Positions 54,207-63,112 of a stretch of 64,000 nt of DNA are shown one piece after another (positions within the stretch are counted from its first letter, which is position 1; every line of letters starts with the position of its first letter). The notes under the pieces are model-generated. The model searched no databases and had not been told where the DNA came from. It saw nothing but the letters and a program-made list of their open reading frames with translations. The stretch spans positions 124,001 to 188,000 of the forward strand of contig NZ_JANHKS010000001.1 in the NCBI RefSeq assembly GCF_028682175.1, in the 5' to 3' direction. The DNA is from Pseudomonas putida (GTDB lineage Bacteria; Pseudomonadota; Gammaproteobacteria; Pseudomonadales; Pseudomonadaceae). The translations under genes were made by a program, and so were the position numbers.

Positions 54207-55312
54207 TCACTCAGTTGGCGATTCGGTATTGATGAAGGGAGGCACATCGGCCAGCGCCAACTTTCGACACTGCGTGCTCCGAGGCAAGCGTCTGGCCGCT
54301 AATGGCTCCAACTTTTGCGGCAGCCCGGTTTCCAGCGCTCGCTCAATCGCCATCACAACCCGCACGTCCCGCCATCCTTCTTCGCCATCAGGCTCAGGTG
54401 CTTGGTCATTGAGAATGCAGCTGGAAAAATACGCGGTCTCGCCAGCGAACTGATCAACAACCGTGTGCACATGCTCACTGGTCTCGCCGTTGATCGTCGC
54501 CCGGTAACTGATCGCCACGCCTTCCCCATACCCGAAACATGGCGATGCCTCGATCTCACCCGTGGTACCGAGGAGCTGAAAGCGCTCGGTGTCCGGCAGT
54601 GTATAGCTCACGGTAAAGTGAGCCAGCCGCTCTTGCGGGAAACGCAGCGAGACGGTCACTGTGTCCCATGAGTCCAGCGGGGAGCCTGACGTCTTTGAAC
54701 CTAATGCCATGACCTCAATGGGCTCAGCGTCGAAAAGCTTCCTCACCATGTTCAACGGGTACGGCCCATGTCCGCCACGGGGCCAGCGGCGAAGCCATTT
54801 TTGTTGCGGTGGTTGCTGGCTTTAACGACCTGCGCGAAGGTCGACGTGAACACCCGAGGGTCACCGAACTCGCCCTTTTGCACGCGTTCAATCATCTCAA
54901 GCGTCCCGGGCTCACAATGCAGCCGATAACCGACCATGAGTTTTGCGCCCGTCCGTTCTGCAGCGTCTGCCATCTCCCGGCACTCGGCTTCGGTAGTTGC
55001 CATGGGCTTTTCCAAAAGAACATGGATACCGGCGTTAAGCGCGGGGATCACATACTGGGTATGCAGGAAATTCGGTGTCGCTACGTAGACAGCGTCGATT
55101 TCACCGGAAGCCAGAAGCTCGGGATACTCAGCATACGAATAAGACTTCAGGCCATAGATCGATGCCAGATCCTGTGCCTTGACCGGATCCCCTGTAACAA
55201 GGGCTGTCATCACTGAGTTATCAGTCTGGCCAACACCAGGCATGAAAGCGCCCTGAGAAATTGAACCACCTGCCACCACGGCATACCGAATCTTTCCATC
55301 TGAGTTGGGCAT
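54207..55312 (-). pseudogene. Gfo/Idh/MocA family oxidoreductase, frameshifted
   Basis: First part (55312 to about 54752): VVAGGSISQGAF NAD-binding, AVYVATPNFLHTQYV, HVLLEKPMA. It breaks after PVADMG; the next frame continues as PYPLNMVRKLFDAEPIEVMAL to a stop at 54207. Restoring one C in the GGGCC at 54763-54767 gives the typical DMGPYPLN join and a protein of about 368 residues. Either a genuine lesion or an assembly error. ATG 55312 with AGGAGAATGTG. The intact family oxidises or reduces sugars or inositols with NAD(P). Confidence 0.75.
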
Positions 55313-55570
55313 CACATTCTCCTGTCGAGTCTCAACTGATCACACAGGGAGTGGGCAAGTCCGCCCTACCAAGGTTCCATCTTTGTCAGCACGCTGCCTG
55401 CAAGCACCTTTTCCGCCCGCATCAATCTACACCTACGGCCAACCAGTGATCTTTCACTCGGAACGATACCGGGCGAAAGAAATCATCTTATGAGACAAAC
55501 TCTTCATTTGGCCCTTGCCCTTGCAGGCTCTTCCGGAAACTTCCGGATCTGATGAGGCGGAGTACACACC

Positions 55571-55711
55571 ATGCAAACCTTGGACGACCTCAAAAACTCC
55601 CGAGCTGTCGCCAGTTTCATCCCTCACCCGAGCCTAATGCTGGGGGTGGTGATTTTCTGCGTCGGCGTAATCCTACTAACAGTCGAAGCGGCTTCAGGTA
55701 TTTCCCGCTGA
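55571..55711 (+). CDS. 46-residue single-pass membrane protein
   Basis: ATG 55571 follows GGCGGAG at a good distance; TGA 55709-55711. Residues 21-40 (SLMLGVVIFCVGVILLTVEA) form one membrane helix, with a soluble N-terminus. No family. Two TCCGGA sites, 10 bp apart, are just upstream (55532-55547). Confidence 0.55.
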   Translation: MQTLDDLKNSRAVASFIPHPSLMLGVVIFCVGVILLTVEAASGISR

Positions 55712-55802
55712 TCACTGCCCAAGCGCAGCCCTCACCCCCTTTGTGATGGTGAGAAGAACGGGTAGCTCGACACCTAAAATTTTTACACCAAAGGAATGAC
55801 TT

Positions 55803-56102
55803 ATGCCGTCCAAACAACCAATCGCTGCTTTAGCCCTCACCCTGCTTTGCGCAGTATCAGGCGTTTCTCATGCAGCTAATGATCCTGCCGTTACTCTGGA
55901 TCGCCCCGGAACCGGGGACAGGGAATACAAAGTGGGTGATCCCGTGCCCGATGAATATCAACGCGAAAGCATGGAAGTCAAAGACTGGAAAAGTCGGCAT
56001 TTGAAGGCACCTGGCGAGCACGAGCAGTGGGTACAAATCAAAGGCAAATATGCCTTGATCAGCGTACCTACGGGCACCATCAAGGAGATGGTCAACAAGT
56101 AA
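55803..56102 (+). CDS. RcnB-like exported protein
   Basis: 99 residues. Signal peptide ending at SHAAND, then YKVGDPVPDEYQ, WKSRHLKAPGEHEQWVQIKGKYALI and TGTIKEMV, the RcnB pattern. RcnB is periplasmic and linked with Ni/Co homeostasis in E. coli; here the role is unproven. ATG 55803 with AAGGAATGACTT. Confidence 0.82.
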   Translation: MPSKQPIAALALTLLCAVSGVSHAANDPAVTLDRPGTGDREYKVGDPVPDEYQRESMEVKDWKSRHLKAPGEHEQWVQIKGKYALISVPTGTIKEMVNK

Positions 56103-56252
56103 TCGAGAGGGTTCAGCAGGTGACCTGGCCGACAAGTGGCGAGAATGGCATTGAGCTTACCGCTTAGTAATAATCGCTGAACGTTAATGCCCGCTACTGC
56201 TCTCAACCGCATGGGCGCTAATGCCCATCATGGAATGATGAGGAAAATAAAA

Positions 56253-56768
56253 ATGGCGAACGTACTGAATACTTGCGCACTGACTCTGCTAATCGGACTG
56301 GGCACGCAAAGCGCTTTCGCGGCGCAGGACAACGATGATTTTGTGGAAGACGCCTCCGCTAAAGGCGTGGCTGAGGTGGAGGCTGGCAAGCTTGCACAAG
56401 AGAAAGGAAGCGCTGCGGATGTTAAAAGTTTCGCGGACATGATGGTCAAAGACCATACAGCCGCGAACTCCAAGCTCAAGTCCATTGCTGACAAGAAAAA
56501 CCTTGAAGTTTCGGACAGTGCCGAGCTGGTCGACAAAGCTAAGGCGATGATTCTGGAACTGCGCAGCGCCAAGTCTTTCGACCAAGCCTATGCCAATAAT
56601 CAGGTCAAGGCGCACGAAGCGACAATTGCCCTGTTTGAAGAGGAAGCATCCAATGGCAAGGATGCAGATCTCAAAGCCTTCGCCACCGATACCCTACCAA
56701 AATTGAAAGCCCATCTGGAGCATGCTAAGGCCTTGGCAAAAGCTCATGGTGGTGATGCCGCGAACTGA
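56253..56768 (+). CDS. DUF4142 family exported protein
   Basis: 171 residues. Signal peptide (to about SAFAAQ), then an all-helical ferritin-like DUF4142 domain (SAADVKSFADMMVKDHTAAN is the hallmark). Periplasmic. ATG 56253 with GAGG nine bases upstream. Often induced by stress in Pseudomonas; exact role unknown. Closed by the terminator at 56777. Confidence 0.87.
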   Translation: MANVLNTCALTLLIGLGTQSAFAAQDNDDFVEDASAKGVAEVEAGKLAQEKGSAADVKSFADMMVKDHTAANSKLKSIADKKNLEVSDSAELVDKAKAMILELRSAKSFDQAYANNQVKAHEATIALFEEEASNGKDADLKAFATDTLPKLKAHLEHAKALAKAHGGDAAN

Positions 56769-57082
56769 GACCAGATGCGCCGCCATTTAATGTAATGCGC
56801 GGCGCTTTTACTCAATGTAGAAAAGGATTTCGCTCATGGTTATCCCCTACGGTGGTTCGCTTCGCTTTGCGTGTCCGCAGGCGATGATAAAATTCCACCC
56901 CGCCATCTTCTCACCGTTGCGTTCATCAAGCTCAGAGCCGAATATCCCGAATGGCTGGGGGTAGTGAACTATGTCGGCCACTTGAACCGACCGACTGGCT
57001 TTAGGCAAGTACAGATCTGCACGTTTGCAGGCGATGGATGACAAATAAAGTGTCCTCTCTTATTCAAGCTTCTCACATCCCC
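56769..57082. other. Intergenic region with terminator
   Basis: 314 nt with the DUF4142 terminator at its left. A 65-codon minus frame (TTG start at 57044) was judged too weak to call. Confidence 0.4.
56777..56805 (+). terminator. Intrinsic terminator after DUF4142 gene
   Basis: GCGCCGC (56777-56783) and GCGGCGC (56799-56805) form a seven-pair stem followed by TTTT. Confidence 0.75.
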
Positions 57083-57343
57083 TCATGCAATCTTGGCAGA
57101 CAGCTGCTCATCGGATAGTGATCGGCCAACGAACTCAGTTCGCAACTTCGCAATCAGCTCCGAGATCGCACGACTTGTGCCCAGTGTGGCCACATCAATC
57201 CCACCCACGACGAAATTGGCGCCTGTGGTTCGGTCAATAATCTCTATGGTGAGCTCGTTGGCTGAGGGAGAGGTACACCGACACTGAAGAGGCAGAAAAC
57301 CCGATTCGATGATGTGACGTAATTCGAGCAGTGAAATAGCCAT
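57083..57343 (-). CDS. DUF1652 family protein (paralogue)
   Basis: 86 residues. ISLLELRHIIESGFLPLQC closely matches the protein at 50670-50924; both then carry GG-I and a helix with SRAI/CRGI. ATG 57343 with AAGGAAATCACC. Function unknown. Confidence 0.83.
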   Translation of the reverse strand: MAISLLELRHIIESGFLPLQCRCTSPSANELTIEIIDRTTGANFVVGGIDVATLGTSRAISELIAKLRTEFVGRSLSDEQLSAKIA

Positions 57344-57551
57344 GGTGATTTCCTTGTTATGTGAGCGGTGGACTGCAAGGCGAATGTATTAATTCAATCT
57401 CTCGGCAGTGGAGTCGAGACAGAGCCTTCTGCTTAGCTTCGAGCGTTTGGAAGCTTGCCTATCGGAAATGGAAGAAACTCTGGCCACAATCATAGAAGCG
57501 AAGAAACGCGGCTGATCAACTTCTCGCTTGAGGAGGCGGTCACCCGTCAAA

Positions 57552-57573
57552 AAAGCCGCCTTTGAAAGGCGGC
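57552..57573 (-). terminator. Intrinsic terminator
   Basis: GCCGCCTT-TGA-AAGGCGGC with the T-run on the minus strand, about 28 nt beyond the stop of the acidic protein at 57601. Confidence 0.8.
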
Positions 57574-57600
57574 CCTTCACTATCGCTAACACCTTCAGTC

Positions 57601-57831
57601 TCAGCGTTGCAGTGGATGCTCCCGAGATATGGAGTCATTGGCTTCTACGTCTGACATGTCCTCGTCCACCAGGATGTCCCCGTCGAGGATTGGCGCCGGT
57701 TCGTTGTCCTCAGAATCACCCTCATCGCTTCCAGGAGGTGGATTGGGCATCACGTCAGGACGACCTGGTTCCAATGGCTTGATCGCATCATTGGCATCTC
57801 TGTCATCACCGGGTATTGCGGAACTGTTCAT
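57601..57831 (-). CDS. Acidic Pro-rich disordered small protein
   Basis: 76 residues, with many Asp, Glu, Pro, Asn and Ser and few hydrophobics (NPPPGSDEGDSEDNEP). ATG 57831 has GAGGTGCTT. It precedes a strong terminator. Divergent from the ExoIII-LigD gene. Function unknown; related in composition to the proteins at 52997 and 63714. Confidence 0.65.
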   Translation of the reverse strand: MNSSAIPGDDRDANDAIKPLEPGRPDVMPNPPPGSDEGDSEDNEPAPILDGDILVDEDMSDVEANDSISREHPLQR

Positions 57832-58000
57832 AAGCACCTCGCTCGACCACGAAAGAGTCGCGATCTACAGGTTTCGAAATCGCTTTGTGCTTCCCGTTCG
57901 ATGAAGTTCTCGAACGGTCATTCCCTGGCGATAAATCGCGAACTCCTCCCCCTGCAAACCCTCACATGAGTAGGCTAGGACTGCTGGAAGGTACGCAAAG

Positions 58001-61000
58001 GTGCAAGACCTGAAGATCGCCACGTACAACGTGAATGGCATCGGCGCCCGACTGCCCAATTTGTTGCAATGGCTTGACCGCGAGCAGCCCGACATCGTCT
58101 GCCTACAAGAGCTTAAGGCACCGGACAAAGCGTTCCCGGCACGAGAGATTGAAGCCGCAGGCTACGGGTCGCTGCATCTCGGACAAACCTCTTGGAACGG
58201 CGTTGCCATTCTGGCGCGGGATTCTGAGCCATTGCTGATCCACAAGGGCTTGCCAGGTGAGGAAGCCGATACCCAGGCGCGGTACATCGAGGCAGCGGCC
58301 CATGGCGTCATTGTCGCCTGTCTTTACCTGCCCAACGGCAACCCTCAGCCCGGGCCTAAATTCGACTACAAGCTTCGTTGGTTCGAACACCTGATCGAGC
58401 ACGCGGAATCATTGCAGGCCAGTGAACATCCAGTCGTGCTGGCCGGGGATTTCAATGTGGTGCCGACTGACGAAGACATCTACAACCCACGCTCGTGGCT
58501 CAAGGACGCTTTGCTTCAGCCCGAGAGTCGCGAATGCTATCGCCGGCTGCTGGCTCAAGGCTGGATCGACTCGGTTAGGCACCTGTATCCGGACGAACGC
58601 GTCTACACGTTCTGGGATTACTTCCGTCAGCACTGGCAGACAAACTCTGGCCTGCGCATCGACCACCTCCTGCTGAACCCAGTACTGGCGCCCCGTCTGC
58701 AAGATGCGGGTGTGGACGCCTGGGTGCGCGGCGAAGAGCACGCGAGCGATCACGCACCCACCTGGATTCGCATTGGAGATGCGCCACAGAAGCCGGAAAA
58801 GAAAACCCGGAAGAGAAGCCAACCCGCTGCCTCGCCGTCAGCTCACAGCGAAACTCATTCGAGCCTTGAAGAGTACAATCGCAAACGTGACTTCAACGCG
58901 ACATCCGAGCCAGCCGGTGGCGGCGACCACAAACGTGGCTCAACGCGAAAGGCTTCCGATCAAGCGCTTCAGTTCTGCATTCAGAAGCACGATGCAACCC
59001 GGCTTCATTATGATTTTCGGCTGGAACTGAATGGCACGTTGAAGAGCTGGGCCGTACCCAAAGGCCCTTCCCTTGATCCCAAAGCCAAACGCTTGGCCGT
59101 GCATGTCGAAGATCACCCCATCGATTACGCAACGTTTGAAGGCAGCATCCCCGAAGGCCATTACGGGGCTGGCGATGTCATCGTGTGGGATCGGGGCATC
59201 TGGAAACCATTGTCAGACCCCGCCGAGGCCTACGCCAAGGGACGACTGAAATTCGAGTTGCAGGGCGAGAAGCTTGGCGGCGTATGGAACCTGGTAAAGA
59301 CCCATATCCCTGGCAAGCAGGAGCAGTGGTTCCTGATCAAGCATCAGGACGATTTTGCCCGTGCTGAATCGGATCACGACATCGTCAAGGAACAGCCCAA
59401 CAGCGTGTTGAGCGAACGGACAATCGTGGCCAGGAAAAGAGGTGGCAAAGCTGCCGAACCGAAACCCGTCGAGAAAGTGCCAGCACGCAAGAAAAGGCCG
59501 GCGAAAGCCAAGCTTGAAGGGGCACAGGCGGCAGACCTCCCCGATACTCTTAAACCGGAGCTGGCGACGCTGGTGGAGTCAGCCCCCGACGGCGACTGGC
59601 GCTACGAGATCAAGTTCGACGGCTATCGGGTCATGGCCAGGGTGGATGACGGGAAAGTGCAACTGTTCACCCGCAATGGCCATGACTGGACGCACAAGCT
59701 CCCGCGCCAAGCCGAAGCCATCGCCAGTCTCGGGCTGGCCTCTGCGTGGCTGGACGGCGAGATGGTGGTCGCCAACGAGGACGGTGTCCCTGACTTCCAG
59801 GCATTGCAGAACGCATTCGAATCCGAGCGCAGCGGCAATATCGTTTACTACCTGTTCGACATGCCCTTCCTCAACGGTATAGATTTGCGCGAGGTGCCGG
59901 TCGAGCAAAGGCGCGCCGCCTTGGCCAAAGTGCTGGAAGCCAGCGAGGACGAAATACTCAGGTTTTCCGAAGATTTTGGTGAAGCCCCCAACGCTCTGCT
60001 CAACAGCGCCTGTCAGATGAAGATGGAAGGCCTGATTGGGAAGCGCGTAGGCAGCCCCTATGTGTCCAGGCGCAGCGGCGACTGGATCAAACTTAAGTGC
60101 AGGCGCCGGCAAGAGTTCGTGGTGGTCGGCTACACCGAGCCAAAGGGCGCTCGGAGCAAATTCGGCGCGCTGCTGCTGGGCCTTCACGATGCCGATAGCG
60201 GCGAACTGCGGTTTTCGGGCAAGGTCGGGACGGGCTTCGATGAAGCGACACTCAACACAATCTTCCATCAGCTCGTCCCGCTGGAGGTAAAGAAAGCGAC
60301 CGTGGTCAATCCACCTACCGGCTTCGAGGCCAAGGATGTGCACTGGCTCAAGCCTCAGTTGCTGGCCGAGGTGGCATTCGCTGAGATCACGAAGGACGGC
60401 TCCGTCAGACACGCGGTGTTCCACGGCTTGCGCACAGACAAGCCCGCCAAGTCCATCACTGAAGAACGCCCTACCCCGCCCTCAGACGTCGAGAAGACCC
60501 CAGTTGGGAAAGCCACTCGAAGCAGAATCGCCAAGGTCGCCCCAACTCAAAAATCAGATTCCGCTGCGGGGTCGACATCAGGAAAGATCCGCTTAACCCA
60601 CCCCGAGCGCATCATTGACCCCACGAGCGGATCGACCAAGCGTGACTTGGCGGACTACTACATCAGCGTCTCCGATTGGTTGCTACCGCAGTTAGCGCAA
60701 CGCCCTGTTGCGCTAGTCAGGGCGCCCGAAGGCATCACTGGCGAGATGTTCTTTCAGAAAAACGCTGATCGTCTGGCAATCCCGGGCATCGAGACGATGG
60801 GCAAGGAATACACCGGCCATCCGGTCATGCTTATCAAGAATCTTGAAGCCCTGATCGGGGCCGTGCAGATGAGCGCGATGGAGCTGCATACCTGGAACGC
60901 TGTTTCCAAAGATCTGGAGCGGCCCGACCGCTTCGTGCTCGACCTCGACCCTGATCCCGCTCTGCCGTGGAAGAGCATGGTGGAAGCCACGCAGCTGACC

Positions 61001-61456
61001 TTGACGGTGCTCGATGAACTGGGACTCAAGTCATTCCTTAAGACCAGCGGCGGCAAAGGCATTCACTTGGTCGTGCCGCTCACACCCAAGGCGGACTGGG
61101 AGGCTGTAAAAAGCTTCAGCCATGCCATCGTCAAACACATCGCCAAGCTGCTGCCAGATCGTTTCTCAGCCGTCTCGGGGCCGAAAAACCGTGTGGGGCG
61201 CATCTTTATCGATTACCTGCGAAATGGCCTGGGCGCCACGATGATCAGCGCCTACTCAGTCCGCACGCGGGAGGGGCTTCCGGTATCGGTACCCATCTTT
61301 CGCGAGGAGCTGCTTGAGATCAAAGGTGCCAACGTCTGGAACATTCACAACCTTCATGAGCGCCTGGGACAGCTTGACAGCGATCCGTGGGCAGACCTGC
61401 CGACGACCCGGCAAACCATCACCGCCGACATGCGTCGGCGAGTAGGCATCAAATAG
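58001..61456 (+). CDS. ligD: Exonuclease III-LigD fusion: end-processing nuclease, 3'-phosphoesterase, DNA ligase and polymerase
   Basis: 1151 residues in one frame. Residues 1-257 are a complete ExoIII/XthA domain: ATYNVNGIG, QELK (E37), Y109, AGDFNVVP (D150, N152), DHLL (D221), SDHAP (D250, H251). A Lys/Ser/Pro linker (258-288) leads to a full LigD: phosphoesterase with H330, H336, D338; ATP-ligase nucleotidyl lysine K538 in EIKFDGYR; polymerase with DLDPDP (D981, D983), SGGKGIH and GRIFIDYLRN. LigD works with Ku in non-homologous end joining. GTG 58001 with GGAAGG upstream. Ku is not in the window. The same order PE-ligase-polymerase is normal for Pseudomonas; the N-terminal nuclease is not. 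Confidence 0.95.
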   Translation: MQDLKIATYNVNGIGARLPNLLQWLDREQPDIVCLQELKAPDKAFPAREIEAAGYGSLHLGQTSWNGVAILARDSEPLLIHKGLPGEEADTQARYIEAAAHGVIVACLYLPNGNPQPGPKFDYKLRWFEHLIEHAESLQASEHPVVLAGDFNVVPTDEDIYNPRSWLKDALLQPESRECYRRLLAQGWIDSVRHLYPDERVYTFWDYFRQHWQTNSGLRIDHLLLNPVLAPRLQDAGVDAWVRGEEHASDHAPTWIRIGDAPQKPEKKTRKRSQPAASPSAHSETHSSLEEYNRKRDFNATSEPAGGGDHKRGSTRKASDQALQFCIQKHDATRLHYDFRLELNGTLKSWAVPKGPSLDPKAKRLAVHVEDHPIDYATFEGSIPEGHYGAGDVIVWDRGIWKPLSDPAEAYAKGRLKFELQGEKLGGVWNLVKTHIPGKQEQWFLIKHQDDFARAESDHDIVKEQPNSVLSERTIVARKRGGKAAEPKPVEKVPARKKRPAKAKLEGAQAADLPDTLKPELATLVESAPDGDWRYEIKFDGYRVMARVDDGKVQLFTRNGHDWTHKLPRQAEAIASLGLASAWLDGEMVVANEDGVPDFQALQNAFESERSGNIVYYLFDMPFLNGIDLREVPVEQRRAALAKVLEASEDEILRFSEDFGEAPNALLNSACQMKMEGLIGKRVGSPYVSRRSGDWIKLKCRRRQEFVVVGYTEPKGARSKFGALLLGLHDADSGELRFSGKVGTGFDEATLNTIFHQLVPLEVKKATVVNPPTGFEAKDVHWLKPQLLAEVAFAEITKDGSVRHAVFHGLRTDKPAKSITEERPTPPSDVEKTPVGKATRSRIAKVAPTQKSDSAAGSTSGKIRLTHPERIIDPTSGSTKRDLADYYISVSDWLLPQLAQRPVALVRAPEGITGEMFFQKNADRLAIPGIETMGKEYTGHPVMLIKNLEALIGAVQMSAMELHTWNAVSKDLERPDRFVLDLDPDPALPWKSMVEATQLTLTVLDELGLKSFLKTSGGKGIHLVVPLTPKADWEAVKSFSHAIVKHIAKLLPDRFSAVSGPKNRVGRIFIDYLRNGLGATMISAYSVRTREGLPVSVPIFREELLEIKGANVWNIHNLHERLGQLDSDPWADLPTTRQTITADMRRRVGIK

Positions 61457-61479
61457 CGAATCACACGAGGAGAAAGACA

Positions 61480-61704
61480 ATGGGCAACTACCACATCACC
61501 AAAACCGATAAGGGCTGGGCGCTCACGAAACAGGGCGCTGACCGTGCATCGAAAACGGCGTCGACCAAAGCAGAAATCACCGCTCTCGCCAGCGAGTTCC
61601 TTGAGGGCAAGACGGCCTCACTGAAGATCCATAAAGAGGATGGCACGATCCAAGAAGAACGCACCTACCCAAGATCCGCCGACCCGGCCAAGACAAAAGG
61701 ATAG
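61480..61704 (+). CDS. DUF2188 family protein
   Basis: 74 residues. YHITKTDKGWALTKQGADRA and the C-terminal KIHKEDGTIQEERTYP fit DUF2188, short proteins often close to DNA-repair or ligD genes. ATG 61480 with GAGGAGAAAGACA. It starts 23 nt after ligD and is probably cotranscribed. Function unknown. Confidence 0.83.
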   Translation: MGNYHITKTDKGWALTKQGADRASKTASTKAEITALASEFLEGKTASLKIHKEDGTIQEERTYPRSADPAKTKG

Positions 61705-61760
61705 ACATGCTCCCTTGCTCCTCGACTCCATGCTCATCCTTGTTGCGCATGATCAGGTGA

Positions 61761-61791
61761 CCAAGGCAGGAGTGTTGACGCTCTGCCTTGG
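61761..61791. terminator. Hairpin between convergent genes
   Basis: CCAAGGCAG (61761-61769) and CTGCCTTGG (61783-61791), perfect 9-bp arms, between DUF2188 (+) and DUF72 (-). No T-run, so a weak or factor-dependent terminator. Confidence 0.5.
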
Positions 61792-61820
61792 CAACTGAGG
61801 CCGTAGGGAATACTCGCAGA

Positions 61821-62579
61821 CTATCTGGCCGGTTCCTGCTCAGTTAGGCAACCCATCTTTAGCAGCTTTTGCATGAGCAGAGCGTTTTCAAGCGCGGCAT
61901 CGCGAGCAGTGTTGTCAAAAATACACCAGGTCGGCACATCGTCCTTCGGCAAGGCCTGAATGCGCCGCGAGAGTTGTTCCAACCAGGGCGGTTCGTAAGC
62001 GCTGTAGTAGATCCTCCGGGCTCCGTGCAAGCGCCAATAGCGAACTCCCGGCCAGCCACTTGGCTGCGCGCCATTACTCAACCTGACAGGATCAGCCGCT
62101 ACTTGTCCTATGTGTTGCTCGACCAAGAGCTGATGGGCGTTCACCCAGGACTCATGACGCGGCTCGATGACTACATGCCCTAAAAAGCGAGCTCTCAGGG
62201 CGTCGAAGAAGTGACTTGCGACCCGGGCATCGAATGAAAGACAAGGTGGAAGTTGGATCAGCAGGCAGCCAAGCGCGCTGCCCAGTGCCGTGATCTCCAA
62301 TAAGAATTTATCAAGCAGCTCTGAGCAGTCCGCGAGCCGGCTCTCATGAGTGATCGACTTGGGGATTTTCACTGAGAAGCGAAAATCTCTGCTTACCGAT
62401 GATGCCCACTTCGCGTAGGTTGCAGGTCTGTGCGGGCGATAGAAGGAGCTGTTGATCTCAGCAGCGCCCAGCCGTAGTGCGTAACGTTGCAGATGCGTAC
62501 CTTCGCCTTCAAATTCAGGTGCGAACTCCCGTGCCAGCTTCCAGCCAGCGCACCCTACGTAAACCTCTGCGGTTTTCAA
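61821..62579 (-). CDS. DUF72 (YecE) family protein
   Basis: 252 residues, TIM-barrel type. VYVGCAGWK, INSSFYRPHRPATYAKWAS and CLLIQLPPCLSF, EPRHESW and CIFDNTARDAAL are DUF72 signatures. Function unknown. Its ATG (62579) overlaps the stop of the upstream gene by ATGA, so the two are translationally coupled. Confidence 0.88.
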   Translation of the reverse strand: MKTAEVYVGCAGWKLAREFAPEFEGEGTHLQRYALRLGAAEINSSFYRPHRPATYAKWASSVSRDFRFSVKIPKSITHESRLADCSELLDKFLLEITALGSALGCLLIQLPPCLSFDARVASHFFDALRARFLGHVVIEPRHESWVNAHQLLVEQHIGQVAADPVRLSNGAQPSGWPGVRYWRLHGARRIYYSAYEPPWLEQLSRRIQALPKDDVPTWCIFDNTARDAALENALLMQKLLKMGCLTEQEPAR

Positions 62580-63007
62580 AACAATACCTGTTGCGCGTCA
62601 CGCATGAAGATCTCAATGGTCTTAGGGCCGATCCCTTCAAATTCAGCGAGGCGCTTTTCAAACTCTATTCGGTCATGGCTTGCCTGCCGAATGTTCTCAA
62701 TTTTGCCGCCGTATTCATCGCTCAGTTTTTTGCTGAGTTTGAGTAAGCGTTGCGCAGTAGATTCGTCGTATCGTGCGTAGCCCCCTTCGCCCAGCATTCT
62801 CACCAATTCGCCATGGGTGCACGAGCCTAGCTTGCGCGCGGTATCACGTTGATTCTTTTTGATGATGACCCGGTAGGCAGCTGCGGCGATGTCTGAGCGG
62901 ATCCGCTTCCCCATCAGAAAGCTGGCGATAAACCATTTGAATAGGTCGTGCTCATCGTCGCTGCTCAGATCAATATTTAGATCCGCAGCATTGGTAATCT
63001 TGCTCAT
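62576..63007 (-). CDS. Helix-hairpin-helix protein, endonuclease III-like but short
   Basis: 143 residues. The C-terminal LAEFEGIGPKTIEIFMRDA is an HhH motif like that of DNA glycosylases; the protein ends right after it, so the catalytic Asp and Fe-S parts of endonuclease III are missing. The N-terminal part contains KWFIASFLMGKRI. It may bind DNA only. ATG 63007 is preceded by AAGGAGGTGCGCC. Overlaps the DUF72 gene. Confidence 0.7.
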   Translation of the reverse strand: MSKITNAADLNIDLSSDDEHDLFKWFIASFLMGKRIRSDIAAAAYRVIIKKNQRDTARKLGSCTHGELVRMLGEGGYARYDESTAQRLLKLSKKLSDEYGGKIENIRQASHDRIEFEKRLAEFEGIGPKTIEIFMRDAQQVLF

Positions 63008-63112
63008 GGCGCACCTCCTTTAGGCAGCACAATGCCTCGACCACTCGACCACTCGACCAGTTCTGCCAACGCCTATGCCCGCCTTTTTGGAGCGTTCGCG
63101 CCGACCAGAGAG

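Noticed and set aside
56847..57044. 65-codon minus-strand frame with TTG start
   Set aside because: No SD and no recognised family, though part of it looks protein-like.
57408..57515. 35-codon plus-strand frame with helical acidic sequence
   Set aside because: Looks protein-like at its end but has no SD and no supporting context.
59579..60424. 281-codon minus-strand open frame
   Set aside because: Lies opposite the LigD ligase domain; shadow caused by GC-rich codon bias.
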